A stretch of 64,000 bases of DNA from Chlorobium sp. (GCA_028277485.1 JANQGE010000037.1:1-64000); one strand, 5' to 3'; counted from the stretch's first letter, positions 1-8,498 are shown. The notes: generated from the letters alone by a model not told the origin. Made by a program: numbers and translations.

Positions 1-69
1 CAACAGGAGTTTCAACTCTCATGCCAGCAGGATCAGGCGGCCCTGCAGGAAACCCTCAACTCATTGTAA
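1..69 (+). CDS. C-terminal fragment of an unknown protein (cut by window edge)
   Basis: Reading from base 1, the plus strand is open for 22 codons and ends in TAA at 67-69. The peptide is rich in Gln and Leu (it begins QQEFQLSCQQDQ), as in the end of a coiled-coil protein. Too little is present to assign a family, and the gene would start upstream of the window. It is possible that this frame is open by chance. Confidence 0.4.
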   Translation, partial: QQEFQLSCQQDQAALQETLNSL

Positions 70-267
70 TACGTGATGATATCTGCAAGGGAAGCCGCAA
101 AAGGCAGGGGAGGACGCACCAAGGGCAGCCCCGCCCGCCTGGTGCGGAAACGGCACAACTGTTTCACAATCGGACAGGTTGGGCGGCGGCGGCTGACTGA
201 AAGGGAGGTGCGGCACAACAGAGGCTGTTGCGGAAGGAATGGTCAGGAGCAAGGAGGACGGGACGGA

Positions 268-864
268 TCAGATGGTTTCGGCTGTGATTTTATACTGTCC
301 TCCTGTGTGAAGGCCTGCCCTGGTGGTTTCCGAGAAGTTGAGGGTCATGCGGACGTTGCCTATGGTTGCTTCGGAAGAGGTGATGCCGTTCAGGCTGGTG
401 TTGATCATGGTGCCGGAACGCCCTGCATTATCATTGAGCTCGATATTGCCTTCACCTTTTTCAATAGTTATCCTGGAAGGTCCTGAAACAAGCAAATTCT
501 TGGTGACGGAAATGGAAACCTTGGCATTTCCGGACAGTGAAAGACCCCGGACAGCCCATACATTTGGAAGCTCAATAGACACCTTGTTTGGCAGCGCTGC
601 GCCGATATTGCCTTCGGAGAGGGTGCTGCGGCTTTCGGATTGCCCGGACCACTGGACCTGAAAGTCCGCCGATCCTTCATCGACCGGAGATGAAAATTGT
701 TCAAAATTTATAGTGAGTCCGGAATAGTAATGCAGGATGATGCAGTTGGGAAGCTTTATAGTCAAGCTTGTTTTCCCGGAAGCCGTACTTTCAGCCTTCA
801 AAGTGACTGTGCACGCGAGAACGAGCGCCGCACTCAGCAGAAAACCGGCATATGTTTTTCTCAT
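268..864 (-). CDS. Secreted hypothetical protein, 198 aa
   Basis: The protein starts with a clear Sec signal peptide: MRKT, then a hydrophobic stretch, with likely cleavage near residue 24 after the sequence LKA. The mature part is rich in Ser, Thr, Gly and Asn with alternating hydrophobic residues, as in an all-beta exported or surface protein. I recognise no catalytic motif or named family; a pilin-like or DUF4402-like beta-sandwich is only a guess. It is transcribed away from the cob cluster, with about 280 bp between the two starts. A purine-rich AAAGG lies upstream of the ATG. Confidence 0.7.
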   Translation of the reverse strand: MRKTYAGFLLSAALVLACTVTLKAESTASGKTSLTIKLPNCIILHYYSGLTINFEQFSSPVDEGSADFQVQWSGQSESRSTLSEGNIGAALPNKVSIELPNVWAVRGLSLSGNAKVSISVTKNLLVSGPSRITIEKGEGNIELNDNAGRSGTMINTSLNGITSSEATIGNVRMTLNFSETTRAGLHTGGQYKITAETI

Positions 865-954
865 AATGGTGTGTGCCTTTTGGGTACTTCTATAATTTTA
901 TTGAAATAATGTTTCAAATCAAAAAGACATCTTTTAGCTTGGGTAATTCATGAG

Positions 955-1039
955 AGTCCGAGCATCCGGACTGTAGCTTTCACACGAGAACCGGTATCCA
1001 TGCCAGGAAAGGCAAAAGATGGGATCTTGAAACCCAACC
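955..1039 (+). promoter_or_regulatory. Possible structured 5' leader ahead of cobU
   Basis: A perfect 6-bp hairpin (AGTCCG 955-960 paired with CGGACT 967-972) is followed by a second potential foldback in which CCAT near 999 can pair with ATGG near 1020. It lies in the divergent intergenic region about 100-190 nt before the cobU start. No recognisable B12-box core was found, so a cobalamin riboswitch is not claimed. Confidence 0.2.
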
Positions 1040-1142
1040 CTTGATTTCCGTTTATTATCTTTCGGACCCTCTGACTGTCGTGAATGGTATGTATTTGCCT
1101 TGGATTCCTGTATTTTGGCAGATGTATTTGCATGTTAGCAAA

Positions 1143-1658
1143 ATGAAAGACCTTATCTATCTGACTGGAGGCGCGAGGAGCGGCAAAAGTGCATTCGCTC
1201 TGCAGCGTTCCGGACGTTACGCAAACAAAGCTTTCCTGGCTACGGCTGAACCGTTTGACCACGAAATGGCGGTGCGCGTGGAAAAACACAGAAAAGAGCG
1301 GGGAAGTGATTTTTATACCGTAGAGGAACCGGTACATATAGACAGGGCGTTGCGGGAAATGCCCGAAGAGATCGACGTTGTGATAGTTGATTGTTTGACG
1401 GTATGGGCCGGAAACTTGCTGCATAAACTGGGCACGAGCGAAGAAATTATGGCTTTTGTGGGGCGCTTGCTTGATGTCTTGCAAAATCCCCCCTGTAATA
1501 TTATTCTCGTATCCAATGAAATCGGGATGGGAATTGTGCCTGAAAATGCCATGGCACGGGAATTTCGTGACATTGCAGGTATCATTAATCAAAAAGTGGC
1601 AAGTGTTTCTACCGAGGCATGGCTCCTCTGCAGTGGGTTGCCTGTAAAGCTGAAATAG
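1143..1658 (+). CDS. cobU: Adenosylcobinamide kinase / adenosylcobinamide-phosphate guanylyltransferase
   Basis: CobU is bifunctional. It phosphorylates adenosylcobinamide, then transfers GMP to give AdoCbi-GDP for nucleotide-loop assembly of vitamin B12. The 171-aa product has the P-loop GGARSGKS at residues 9-16, the ATAEPFDHEM segment, and a KHRKER motif whose His49 matches the guanylylated histidine of the family. I chose ATG 1143 because the P-loop then sits at the usual distance from the N-terminus; the frame is open upstream to 1041 but without family similarity. It opens the cluster cobU-GNAT-cobT-hydrolase-cobS. Green sulfur bacteria use corrinoids in bacteriochlorophyll methylation chemistry, which fits the presence of this pathway. 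Confidence 0.93.
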   Translation: MKDLIYLTGGARSGKSAFALQRSGRYANKAFLATAEPFDHEMAVRVEKHRKERGSDFYTVEEPVHIDRALREMPEEIDVVIVDCLTVWAGNLLHKLGTSEEIMAFVGRLLDVLQNPPCNIILVSNEIGMGIVPENAMAREFRDIAGIINQKVASVSTEAWLLCSGLPVKLK

Positions 1659-1660
1659 AT

Positions 1661-2299
1661 TTGAATATAATTATCAGAAATGAACATCCGGCCGACTACC
1701 GAAGAGTCGAAGAAATCACACGAAAAACGTTCTGGAATATTCATGTCCCTGGATGTGATGAACACTTGTTGGTACACAAGTTGAGGAAACATAAAGATTT
1801 TGTCAAAGAGCTCGACTTTGTTGTCGTAAAAGACAGTGAGGTTATTGCCAACATTATGTTTTCAAATTCATGGCTGAGGAACGAGAATGGTGATGCACTG
1901 GGCACCTTGACCTTTGGACCAGTGAGTGTACTTCCTGAATATCAAAGGCAGGGGATTGGCTCAAAACTAATTACTCACGCGATTGAACGAGCAATCGAGA
2001 TGGGATATGCTGCAATTATTATCTGGGGAAATCCAAGTCGTTATTGCAAGTTCGGATTTAAGGCATCGAAGTCATATAACATTGGTATTGCGAATAACAA
2101 GTATCCATGTTGTCTTCTTGTAAAAGAGTTAACGACAGGGATACTTGCAAATCACCATTGGCAATTTTATGAAAGCGACGTTTTTGACGTTAACAAAGAA
2201 GAGCTTGAGGAATTTGATTGTACGTTTGAAAAACTAGAAAAAGAAAGTCGCTATACGCAGGAAGAGTTTGCCATTTTGAGTAATGCGTATCTTGAATAG
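1661..2299 (+). CDS. GNAT-family N-acetyltransferase (YhbS-like), probable TTG start
   Basis: This 212-aa protein carries the acetyl-CoA-binding motif A ([14 protein letters not shown]) followed by the RYCKFGF segment typical of YhbS-type acetyltransferases. Translation probably starts at TTG 1661, giving [13 protein letters not shown], the usual beginning of this family, 2 bp after the cobU stop. The longer frame from 1619 overlaps cobU and adds residues foreign to the family. The gene is visibly richer in AT than cobU or cobT and splits an otherwise metabolic cluster, which suggests later insertion. Its stop codon lies inside a dispersed-repeat end (2295-2310). The substrate is unknown. Confidence 0.85.
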   Translation: MNIIIRNEHPADYRRVEEITRKTFWNIHVPGCDEHLLVHKLRKHKDFVKELDFVVVKDSEVIANIMFSNSWLRNENGDALGTLTFGPVSVLPEYQRQGIGSKLITHAIERAIEMGYAAIIIWGNPSRYCKFGFKASKSYNIGIANNKYPCCLLVKELTTGILANHHWQFYESDVFDVNKEELEEFDCTFEKLEKESRYTQEEFAILSNAYLE

Positions 2300-2310
2300 A
2301 GGTGCCCTTA
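2295..2310 (+). repeat. Solo end of the dispersed intergenic repeat
   Basis: AATAGAGGTGCCCTTA matches the right end of the repeat family that recurs through the window. It supplies the TAG stop of the acetyltransferase and sits 25 bp before the chosen cobT ATG. No other half of the element is visible here. Confidence 0.7.
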
Positions 2311-2334
2311 AGTAACGATTTACAACCGAACACC

Positions 2335-3393
2335 ATGCTCGATCAGTTACAGGATATTCTCGGCAGTATCAAGCCGGTTGACAATTCACTAAGCAACAAG
2401 ATTCAGACTCATCTTGACGATCTTACCAAGCCGCAGGGAAGTCTGGGGCGTCTGGAAGAAATTGCGATGAAATATGCTCTGGTTACCGGTGTGAATCGCC
2501 CGGTGCTGAAAAAGAAAAAGGTGTTTTGTTTTGCCGCGGATCATGGTGTTGCAACAGAAGGAGTTTCGGCTTTTCCTGCTGAGGTTACGCCACAGATGGT
2601 TTATAATATGTTGAACGGGGGTGCGGCAATCAATGTGCTTGCCCGGCACGCAGGGGCGGATCTCGAGGTGATCGATATCGGGGTTAACCACGATTTTGCC
2701 GATCACCCCTCACTTCGCAAGTATAAGGTGCGGCATGGTTCGGCTAATATGACGCAGGGCCCTGCCATGACGACCGAGGAAACCGCGCAGGCGATTATGG
2801 CTGGTGTTGCCCTTGCCCGTGAGGCGCGTGCAGATGGTTATGACCTTGTTGCAACCGGTGAGATGGGTATTGCCAATACTACTCCGGCCACTGCTTTGTT
2901 CGCCGCCATGCTCGATCTGCCGGTTAAGTCGATTACCGGTCGGGGTACGGGCATCGATGACAGGATGCTCGATCATAAAATTTCTGTCATCACACAGGCT
3001 CTGGAGGTCAACAAAAAGCATCTTGCAACTCCATTGGAAACACTTGCAGCCCTTGGAGGGTTTGAAATTGCAGGAATCTGCGGGCTTGTTCTCGGTGCGG
3101 CGTCGGTCGGAATACCTGTGGTTGTTGACGGCTTTATCTCATCGGCAGGTGCGGTTGCGGCGATGAAACTGTCCTGCAAGGCAAGCGATTACCTCTTTTT
3201 CAGCCATCTCTCCGACGAACAGGGGCACAAGGCGATCATGAACAGGCTTGGAGCGCGGTCTATTCTTGACCTTGGTCTTCGTCTTGGAGAAGGAACAGGA
3301 GCGGTGCTTGCCATGCAGGTGATCGAGGGGGCGGTGAAGATTTACAATGAAATGGCTACTTTCAGTTCAGCTAACGTTTCGGAAAAGAAATAG
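2335..3393 (+). CDS. cobT: Nicotinate-nucleotide--dimethylbenzimidazole phosphoribosyltransferase
   Basis: CobT makes alpha-ribazole 5'-phosphate from nicotinate mononucleotide and the lower-ligand base, the other half of nucleotide-loop assembly. The 352-aa product shows the family signatures [10 protein letters not shown] near the N-terminus, FAADHGV, the Gly-rich GEMGIANTT, and LGEGTGA near the C-terminus, where Glu319 matches the catalytic base. An in-frame GTG at 2302 would add 11 residues encoded partly by the dispersed repeat, so ATG 2335 is preferred. It is followed after 18 bp by the alpha/beta hydrolase. Confidence 0.95.
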   Translation: MLDQLQDILGSIKPVDNSLSNKIQTHLDDLTKPQGSLGRLEEIAMKYALVTGVNRPVLKKKKVFCFAADHGVATEGVSAFPAEVTPQMVYNMLNGGAAINVLARHAGADLEVIDIGVNHDFADHPSLRKYKVRHGSANMTQGPAMTTEETAQAIMAGVALAREARADGYDLVATGEMGIANTTPATALFAAMLDLPVKSITGRGTGIDDRMLDHKISVITQALEVNKKHLATPLETLAALGGFEIAGICGLVLGAASVGIPVVVDGFISSAGAVAAMKLSCKASDYLFFSHLSDEQGHKAIMNRLGARSILDLGLRLGEGTGAVLAMQVIEGAVKIYNEMATFSSANVSEKK

Positions 3394-3411
3394 ATCACGG
3401 CTTCGATTTTC

Positions 3412-4305
3412 ATGGATTCATTTGAGCGCTTGCAGAAAAGGTATGCCGATGCCGACAGCCGGTTTGCCGAATGTAACGGGTTCAACGTGCATTACAAACT
3501 TTTTGGGGACGGAGAGCCCCTGGTTGTGTTGTTGCACGGCAGTTTTCTCAGTGTGCGCTCCTGGCGTGATGTTATGGTGCCTCTTGCGGAATCAGCGACC
3601 GTTGTGGCATTCGATCGTCCGGCTTTCGGCCTGACATCGCGTCCGGTTCCTTCTCCGGACAATCAGTCTTGCTATTCTCCCGAGGCACAAAGCGATCTGG
3701 TGGTCCAGCTTATTGAAAAAACGGGTCACGACAAGGCGGTTCTCGTGGGCAACTCTACCGGAGGGACGCTCGCCCTGCTTACAGCACTGCGTTATCCGGC
3801 GCAGGTGCAGGGACTTGTGCTTGCCGGCGCAATGGTATTCAGCGGTTATGCCACCAGTGAAGTGCCGGCTTTCATGAGACCGATGCTTAAAGTCATGAGT
3901 CCTGCATTTTCAGGACTTATGAAATTGCTGATTACCAGATTGTATGACCGGAATATTCGCGGTTTCTGGTATAACAAGAAACTGCTTAGTGAAGAAGTTC
4001 TTGTTGCGTTCCGCCGTGACCTGATGATAGGTGACTGGTCGAGGGCGTTCTGGGAGCTCTTTCTTGAAACACACCATCTCGGCCTTGAAAAAAAGCTGTA
4101 CAGCTTGAGCGTTCCGACATTGGTGGTGACCGGCGAGCATGATGTAACCGTCAAAACAGAGGAAAGCTTCAGGCTGGCCGAAAAAATTCCGGGAGCGGGT
4201 CTCGAGGTTATTCCCGATTGTGGACATCTTCCCCAGGAAGAAGCACCGGCCGCGTTTGTTGCGGCGGTGAAATCATTTCTGAAAAGATCGGTGAAAGTAT
4301 GCTAA
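3412..4305 (+). CDS. Alpha/beta-hydrolase fold protein inside the cobalamin cluster
   Basis: The 297-aa protein is a complete alpha/beta hydrolase. It has the oxyanion HG (residues 42-43), the nucleophile elbow GNSTGG with Ser115, Asp244 in GEHDV, and His272 in CGHLPQEE. A lid region spans roughly 145-225. It sits between cobT and cobS, and its 3' end overlaps cobS by 7 bp, so translation is probably coupled. The substrate is unknown. Because no alpha-ribazole phosphatase (cobC) is nearby, a role in that missing step is tempting, but the fold normally hydrolyses esters and not phosphates, so I do not claim it. Confidence 0.85.
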   Translation: MDSFERLQKRYADADSRFAECNGFNVHYKLFGDGEPLVVLLHGSFLSVRSWRDVMVPLAESATVVAFDRPAFGLTSRPVPSPDNQSCYSPEAQSDLVVQLIEKTGHDKAVLVGNSTGGTLALLTALRYPAQVQGLVLAGAMVFSGYATSEVPAFMRPMLKVMSPAFSGLMKLLITRLYDRNIRGFWYNKKLLSEEVLVAFRRDLMIGDWSRAFWELFLETHHLGLEKKLYSLSVPTLVVTGEHDVTVKTEESFRLAEKIPGAGLEVIPDCGHLPQEEAPAAFVAAVKSFLKRSVKVC

Positions 4306-5048
4306 AAGGACTTGTAACGGCTTTCCGGACTCTGACGGTGCTGCCGGTGCCCGGAAAAGAAGCCGTGCATTTCAGCAATTCTTTTTACTGGTTTCCCATT
4401 GTCGGTTTGTTTCTCGGTATCATTCAGGCCGGCACCGGTTATCTGATAATGCTTTCCGGTTGGGGTGAGTTTGCTGCAGCCGCAGTGCTTCTGGCCGGAG
4501 TGGCGGTGACAAGGGGGATTCACGCTGATGGTTTTGCCGACGTTGCCGATGGTTTTCTGGGCGGCGGGGATGCCGAGAACCGTTTGCGCATCATGAAAGA
4601 CCCTGCAGTCGGCTCATTTGGCACAACAGCACTGATCCTGCTTTTTCTTTTCAAATGGGTTGTCCTTTTCGAGCTGCTCTCTTTGGGGCTGTATGTCTGG
4701 ATCGTTTCCGGGGTCATGCTGGCGCGTCTGGTTCAGGTTATACTGGCTTCTTTGCTGCCCTATGCCCGCAGTGAAGGCGGCACTGCGGCCGGGTTTGTGG
4801 AAGGAGCAGGCAGCCGACACGCTTCGGTGACCTTTTTACTTTCAATTGTTATCCTTTTTGCTTTGATGAAGGCGATGCTGCTGCCCGCAGGCACAGCACT
4901 GCTTGCCGCAGCAGCCGGAGCGATCTTTACGGCGTTTTTCAGCCTTAAGAAGATCAATGGGGTTACCGGTGACGTTCTCGGTGCATCGAGTGAGATCACC
5001 GAAATGCTGGTCTGGACCGCAGGGGTACTGTTTGCAATCATAGTCTGA
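4299..5048 (+). CDS. cobS: Adenosylcobinamide-GDP ribazoletransferase (cobalamin synthase)
   Basis: CobS is the membrane enzyme that joins AdoCbi-GDP to alpha-ribazole (phosphate), completing the coenzyme. The 249-aa product has several hydrophobic helices and the acidic cytoplasmic motif RGIHADGFADVADG near residues 72-85 that defines the family, followed by LRIMKDPAVGSFG. I chose ATG 4299, which gives MLKGLVTAFRTLTVLPVPG, the usual N-terminus; an open upstream extension is only the hydrolase in another frame. With cobU and cobT it provides nucleotide-loop assembly in one cluster. Confidence 0.95.
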   Translation: MLKGLVTAFRTLTVLPVPGKEAVHFSNSFYWFPIVGLFLGIIQAGTGYLIMLSGWGEFAAAAVLLAGVAVTRGIHADGFADVADGFLGGGDAENRLRIMKDPAVGSFGTTALILLFLFKWVVLFELLSLGLYVWIVSGVMLARLVQVILASLLPYARSEGGTAAGFVEGAGSRHASVTFLLSIVILFALMKAMLLPAGTALLAAAAGAIFTAFFSLKKINGVTGDVLGASSEITEMLVWTAGVLFAIIV

Positions 5049-5181
5049 ATTTTCCCTGATTTCTTCGGTATCGCAGCGATTCGGTCACCATCGGTATCGG
5101 CTGTATTGGCCGGGCAGTCTTTTTCTTTCCTTCGCGATTCAGCGGTTCGGCAAATCGACGTTTTTTTGTTGTCGAATTTCG

Positions 5182-5195
5182 GGCATATGCTTATA
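5182..5195 (+). promoter_or_regulatory. Shared motif GGCATATGCTTATA (copy 1)
   Basis: This 14-mer contains the palindrome GCATATGC followed by a TATA-rich stretch that could serve as a -10 box. The identical 14-mer occurs once more at 6817-6830, directly before the DUF134 gene. Here it lies about 105 bp before the OsmC start. A shared operator or promoter is inferred. Confidence 0.3.
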
Positions 5196-5300
5196 TTTAT
5201 GTGCTACTGTTTTTGCCCTTATTTGTCTGGTTTTTCGATGGAAATAGCGCATATTCAGACATGTATTCAAGTATCCATAACCGTTAACCATGTGAGACTT

Positions 5301-5702
5301 ATGAATGAAATGATTGTTTCTTTTGCCGGGGGGAAAAAGGTCAATGCTGAATACAGGGGTCTTACCATCAGGACGGATCAGTCTCCTATGAACGGCGGGG
5401 AGGGGTCGGCTCCTGAACCGTTTTCACTTTTTCTGGCTTCGATCGGTACCTGTGCCGGAGTATATGTCTATTCATTCTGTCAGGAGAGAAATCTTCCTGT
5501 GGATGATGTGCGGATTGTGCAAACGCATCACAGGAAGGAAGACGGCAAAGGTATTGGAAAAATCTCCATCGATATCGAAGTGCCCGAAGATTTTCCGGAA
5601 AAGTACAGGGGGGCGCTGGTCAAGGCGGCCAATCTCTGCGCCGTGAAAAAACACATACAAAATCCTCCGGTTTTTGAAGTGGCGACCCGTGTCGCGGAAT
5701 AG
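5301..5702 (+). CDS. OsmC/YhfA-family protein
   Basis: OsmC-family proteins are thiol-dependent enzymes or redox proteins of the cytoplasm, often reducing organic hydroperoxides. The 133-aa product has the two conserved cysteines of the fold, Cys51 in SIGTCAGVY and Cys113 in ANLCAVKKH. The spacing is typical of the subgroup related to YhfA, not the true Ohr resistance proteins. ATG 5301 was chosen because homology begins there; the frame is open back to 5106 with low-complexity, Phe-rich sequence that does not look coding. The gene stands alone between cobS and the channel gene. Confidence 0.85.
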   Translation: MNEMIVSFAGGKKVNAEYRGLTIRTDQSPMNGGEGSAPEPFSLFLASIGTCAGVYVYSFCQERNLPVDDVRIVQTHHRKEDGKGIGKISIDIEVPEDFPEKYRGALVKAANLCAVKKHIQNPPVFEVATRVAE

Positions 5703-5743
5703 GTTAATCCGGTATTTTTCAACCCCAAAAACTATATAAAGCA

Positions 5744-6760
5744 ATGAATGCCAAGGCAATGTCACCTGCAGGCGAATCATCATTACGGCTTAGGAATTTT
5801 CATATTACTTTTTTTGCAATCGTTCTTGGTATGGCCGGTTTTTCACTGGCGGTTCAAAAAGTCGGCGGTCATGACGGAAAAGGAATTTTCCCCGTTCTGG
5901 AGGTACCCGCTACCATGCTTGTTTATTGTACCATTGGGCTCTTTATACTGGTGAGTCTCGTGTACCTTGCAAAAGCGGTCAAGCATCCGGATGCGGTTTC
6001 GAAAGAGTTCAATCATCCGGTCAAGGTTAACTTTTTTCCACTTATCGCGAAAGTTTTTCTCGTACTCAGCGTCGCGTATCTTGACCGCGACATGCAGGTA
6101 TCTCTTTACCTGTGGTCGATCGGTACTACCTTGCAGTTCGTTGCCTCAATTGTAATCATTTCGGTCTGGATCCGTCATACACATTTCAAGATTGAGCATA
6201 TGACGCCGGGCTGGTTCATTCCCATTGTAGGTTCCATTATTGTTCCAATTGCCGGCGTACCGCATGGCTTTATTGAGGTTTCGTGGTTCTTTTTTTCGGT
6301 AGGAATCGTTTTCTGGATGGCCCTTTTTACAATTGTGCTTTACCGCATGATGTTCTATTCGCCTATTCCTGACAGGCTGCTGCCGACTCTTTTTATTCTT
6401 TTTGCTCCTCCCGCTATCGGTTTTATAGCCTATGCGAAACTTGCGGGACTCATGGCGCACGGAGCGGGGCCCGATGCTTTTGCAAGGATTCTTTACTACT
6501 TCTCTCTTTTCATGTTTATTCTGATTCTTTTCAAGGTTCAGATCCTGGCAAAGATCAACTTTTACCTTTCCTGGTGGGCATACTCCTTTCCTCTGGCCGC
6601 TAAAACGCTGGCTACCGTAGTAATGTTTCACATGACGGCTGACGTGCTGTTTAAAAATCTTGCGCTGTTCGAACTCGGACTGTTAATGGTTCTCATACTT
6701 ATTCTTGTTGCGGTGACATTGAAGGCAATTATCAAGGCGGAGATCTGTGTCGAAGATTAA
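5744..6760 (+). CDS. TehA/SLAC1-family anion channel or C4-dicarboxylate transporter-like membrane protein
   Basis: This is a 338-aa integral membrane protein with about ten predicted transmembrane helices. The segments FHITFFAIVLGMAGF near the N-terminus, WFIPIVGSIIVPIAG and FAPPAIGFIAY match the tellurite-resistance/dicarboxylate transporter (TDT) family, which includes TehA and plant SLAC1. These are anion channels or exporters of the inner membrane; tellurite resistance itself is a side phenotype. The substrate cannot be told from sequence. The TAA stop (6758-6760) overlaps the beginning of a dispersed-repeat half copy. Confidence 0.85.
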   Translation: MNAKAMSPAGESSLRLRNFHITFFAIVLGMAGFSLAVQKVGGHDGKGIFPVLEVPATMLVYCTIGLFILVSLVYLAKAVKHPDAVSKEFNHPVKVNFFPLIAKVFLVLSVAYLDRDMQVSLYLWSIGTTLQFVASIVIISVWIRHTHFKIEHMTPGWFIPIVGSIIVPIAGVPHGFIEVSWFFFSVGIVFWMALFTIVLYRMMFYSPIPDRLLPTLFILFAPPAIGFIAYAKLAGLMAHGAGPDAFARILYYFSLFMFILILFKVQILAKINFYLSWWAYSFPLAAKTLATVVMFHMTADVLFKNLALFELGLLMVLILILVAVTLKAIIKAEICVED

Positions 6761-6790
6761 GGGCACCTCGATTTGTTGCGCGCCCTGATG
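6759..6790 (+). repeat. Half copy (left end) of the dispersed repeat
   Basis: The sequence AAGGGCACCTCGATTTGTTG (6759-6778) and the following CGCGCCCTGATG match the left half of the family. The copy begins within the stop codon of the upstream channel gene and has no right half. Confidence 0.8.
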
Positions 6791-6816
6791 TAAAAAATCC
6801 CTTTTATTCAAATAAT

Positions 6817-6830
6817 GGCATATGCTTATA
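6817..6830 (+). promoter_or_regulatory. Shared motif GGCATATGCTTATA (copy 2), with an overlapping TATAAT
   Basis: The motif is identical to 5182-5195 and runs into TATAAT at 6827-6832. The DUF134 ATG follows only 5 bp after this box, leaving no room for a Shine-Dalgarno sequence. If this is the -10 element, the mRNA would be leaderless. Both points are inference. Confidence 0.35.
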
Positions 6831-6837
6831 ATGTGGT

Positions 6838-7314
6838 ATGAATCGCAATCGTACAGGAAGGCCGAAAAACTGTCGCTGGGTCAAGGACGTACCGAAAGTT
6901 CGCTGTTTTAAGCCCCAGGGTGTTCCGAGGAGTCAGCTGGAAGAAATTGTCGTTACGGTTGATGAGCTGGAATCCATAAGGCTGGCAGACCTTGAAGGGC
7001 TCTACCATTCCGAAGCAGCGGAGAAGATGAATGTTTCACGGCAGACATTTGGACGCATTCTTGAATCAGCGCATAAAAAAGTTGCTGAGGCAATCGTTTC
7101 CGGGAAATCAATTGTTTTTGAGGGAGGTGTGTTTATGAAAAGTGGAGAATTTCAAGGGGCCGAGAGAGAACTTTGCGTTTGTCCCAAATGTGGATACGAG
7201 GCGGAGCATCGCGCTGGTGTTCCATGTCGCAGCATGAAATGTTCCGAATGTGGAAGTATCATGATAAGAAAAGGAGGATGTGGTGCCGGCAGGAAAGCGC
7301 GTGCCGAACAATAA
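6838..7314 (+). CDS. DUF134 (UPF0251) family helix-turn-helix protein
   Basis: The 158-aa protein begins with a basic [14 protein letters not shown] region, then has a sigma-70 region-4-like helix-turn-helix around residues 40-85 ([18 protein letters not shown]). It ends in a Cys-rich tail with CPKCGYE and CSECGS pairs (about 118-145) that could bind zinc. DUF134 proteins are presumed DNA-binding regulators, often near metal-cofactor genes. Here it is followed by, and slightly overlaps the open frame of, a WG-repeat protein. The upstream 14-mer shared with the OsmC gene is a candidate operator. Confidence 0.85.
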   Translation: MNRNRTGRPKNCRWVKDVPKVRCFKPQGVPRSQLEEIVVTVDELESIRLADLEGLYHSEAAEKMNVSRQTFGRILESAHKKVAEAIVSGKSIVFEGGVFMKSGEFQGAERELCVCPKCGYEAEHRAGVPCRSMKCSECGSIMIRKGGCGAGRKARAEQ

Positions 7315-7318
7315 CCTC

Positions 7319-8464
7319 ATGTATTGCTTTCGGTTTCTGTTCCTGACATTTTGTCTGATCTTTGTGGCCGGTGCCTGTTCGTCTGATTCGGACAGGAAAA
7401 GACCTGAGGGAGAACCCTTTTTGTCAGAGGTTCCGGCTGAATCCCTTCACGTTGCATACAAAGACGGGAAATTCGGTTACATCGACCCGGAAGGGAGAAT
7501 GGTTATTGAGCCCCGCTATGATATTGCCTATATTTTCCGCGATGGGCTTGCCCCGGTCAAGGTGAATGAGAAGTGGGGATATATAGACTCCACAGGTGCT
7601 TATATGATTGGCCCGGAGTATTCGCAGGTAACCCCTTTCAAGAAAGGGTTTGCAAGGGTTCGGGTGAACGGGAAACAAATCTATATCGGGAAAGACGGCA
7701 AACAGGTCGGCGGCCGTGCATATGATTTTGGTTACCATTTTTCGGAAGGGTTGGCATTTGTCATGATTGACGGCAAATACGGGGTTATAGATACTACGGG
7801 CCGAGTTGTTATTGAGCCGGTATATGAGCTGGGTTATTTCTTTTCGCACGGGCTGGGACTCGTCAAACAGAATGGCAAATGGGGCTATATAAACAAGTCG
7901 AACTCATTTGTTGTTTCCCCGGTATATGAGAAGGCTGACAGTTTCTGGGGCAGCAGGGCCAAAGTCAGGGTTAGTGGCCGGTGGGGGTTTATCGATACAA
8001 CAGGTGCAATGGTCATCGAGCCGCAATATGAGGATGCCTGGAGTTTTGTGGAAAATCGTGCCCGCGTTATGCGCAACGGTAAATGGGGATTTATCGATAC
8101 AACGGGAGCCATGATTGTCGATTGTCTCTATGATGTTGCTGAGAACTATTCCGGAGGCTACGCCCGTGTAGCGGTCAGGGACAGGTGGGGGTTTATCGAT
8201 AATAGTGGTAAAGAGGTCGTTCCTTTACGGTACAGGGAGGTAAAACCTTTTTGTTGCGGTCTGGCTCCGGTCCGGAGAACCACTAAATGGGGATATGTTG
8301 ATACATCAGGAGAAATGGTTATCGAACCACGTTTCAGCCAGGCCCAGAGTTTTCACAAAGGACTTGCGAAGGTTAGACTGAAAGGCATACAGGCTTATAT
8401 TGACCCCTCGGGAAAAATTATGTGGAGCGAGAAGCCGGTGCAGACGCAGAAGCACCGCTATTAG
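7319..8464 (+). CDS. WG-repeat lipoprotein
   Basis: From ATG 7319 the 381-aa product starts with a hydrophobic signal and a lipobox-like VAGAC, so it is probably lipid-anchored after export. The rest is a string of about nine to ten WG (KWGYID/WGFIDTTG) repeats of roughly 35-40 residues, each followed by a VIEPxY segment. Such repeats build beta-rich scaffolds of unclear function. An in-frame GTG/ATG region upstream (from 7280) overlaps the DUF134 gene and would precede the signal peptide, so it is not used. The TAG stop (8462-8464) overlaps a dispersed-repeat end. Confidence 0.88.
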   Translation: MYCFRFLFLTFCLIFVAGACSSDSDRKRPEGEPFLSEVPAESLHVAYKDGKFGYIDPEGRMVIEPRYDIAYIFRDGLAPVKVNEKWGYIDSTGAYMIGPEYSQVTPFKKGFARVRVNGKQIYIGKDGKQVGGRAYDFGYHFSEGLAFVMIDGKYGVIDTTGRVVIEPVYELGYFFSHGLGLVKQNGKWGYINKSNSFVVSPVYEKADSFWGSRAKVRVSGRWGFIDTTGAMVIEPQYEDAWSFVENRARVMRNGKWGFIDTTGAMIVDCLYDVAENYSGGYARVAVRDRWGFIDNSGKEVVPLRYREVKPFCCGLAPVRRTTKWGYVDTSGEMVIEPRFSQAQSFHKGLAKVRLKGIQAYIDPSGKIMWSEKPVQTQKHRY

Positions 8465-8498
8465 GGGCACCTCTATACATTTGTTACGCACCCTGATG
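8463..8498 (+). repeat. Half copy (left end) of the dispersed repeat
   Basis: AGGGGCACCTCTATACATTT and the following GTTACGCACCCTGATG match the left half of the family. The copy begins inside the stop codon of the WG-repeat gene. It faces a second, inverted left half at 8645-8722, so the pair brackets about 150 bp of unrelated spacer. Confidence 0.85.

Noticed and set aside
900..1142. Cobalamin riboswitch upstream of cobU
   Set aside because: The conserved B12-box core could not be found by eye; only a generic hairpin is supported.
5106..5300. 65-residue N-terminal extension of the OsmC protein
   Set aside because: It is Phe/Cys-rich and unlike the family; a normal-length OsmC protein begins at 5301.
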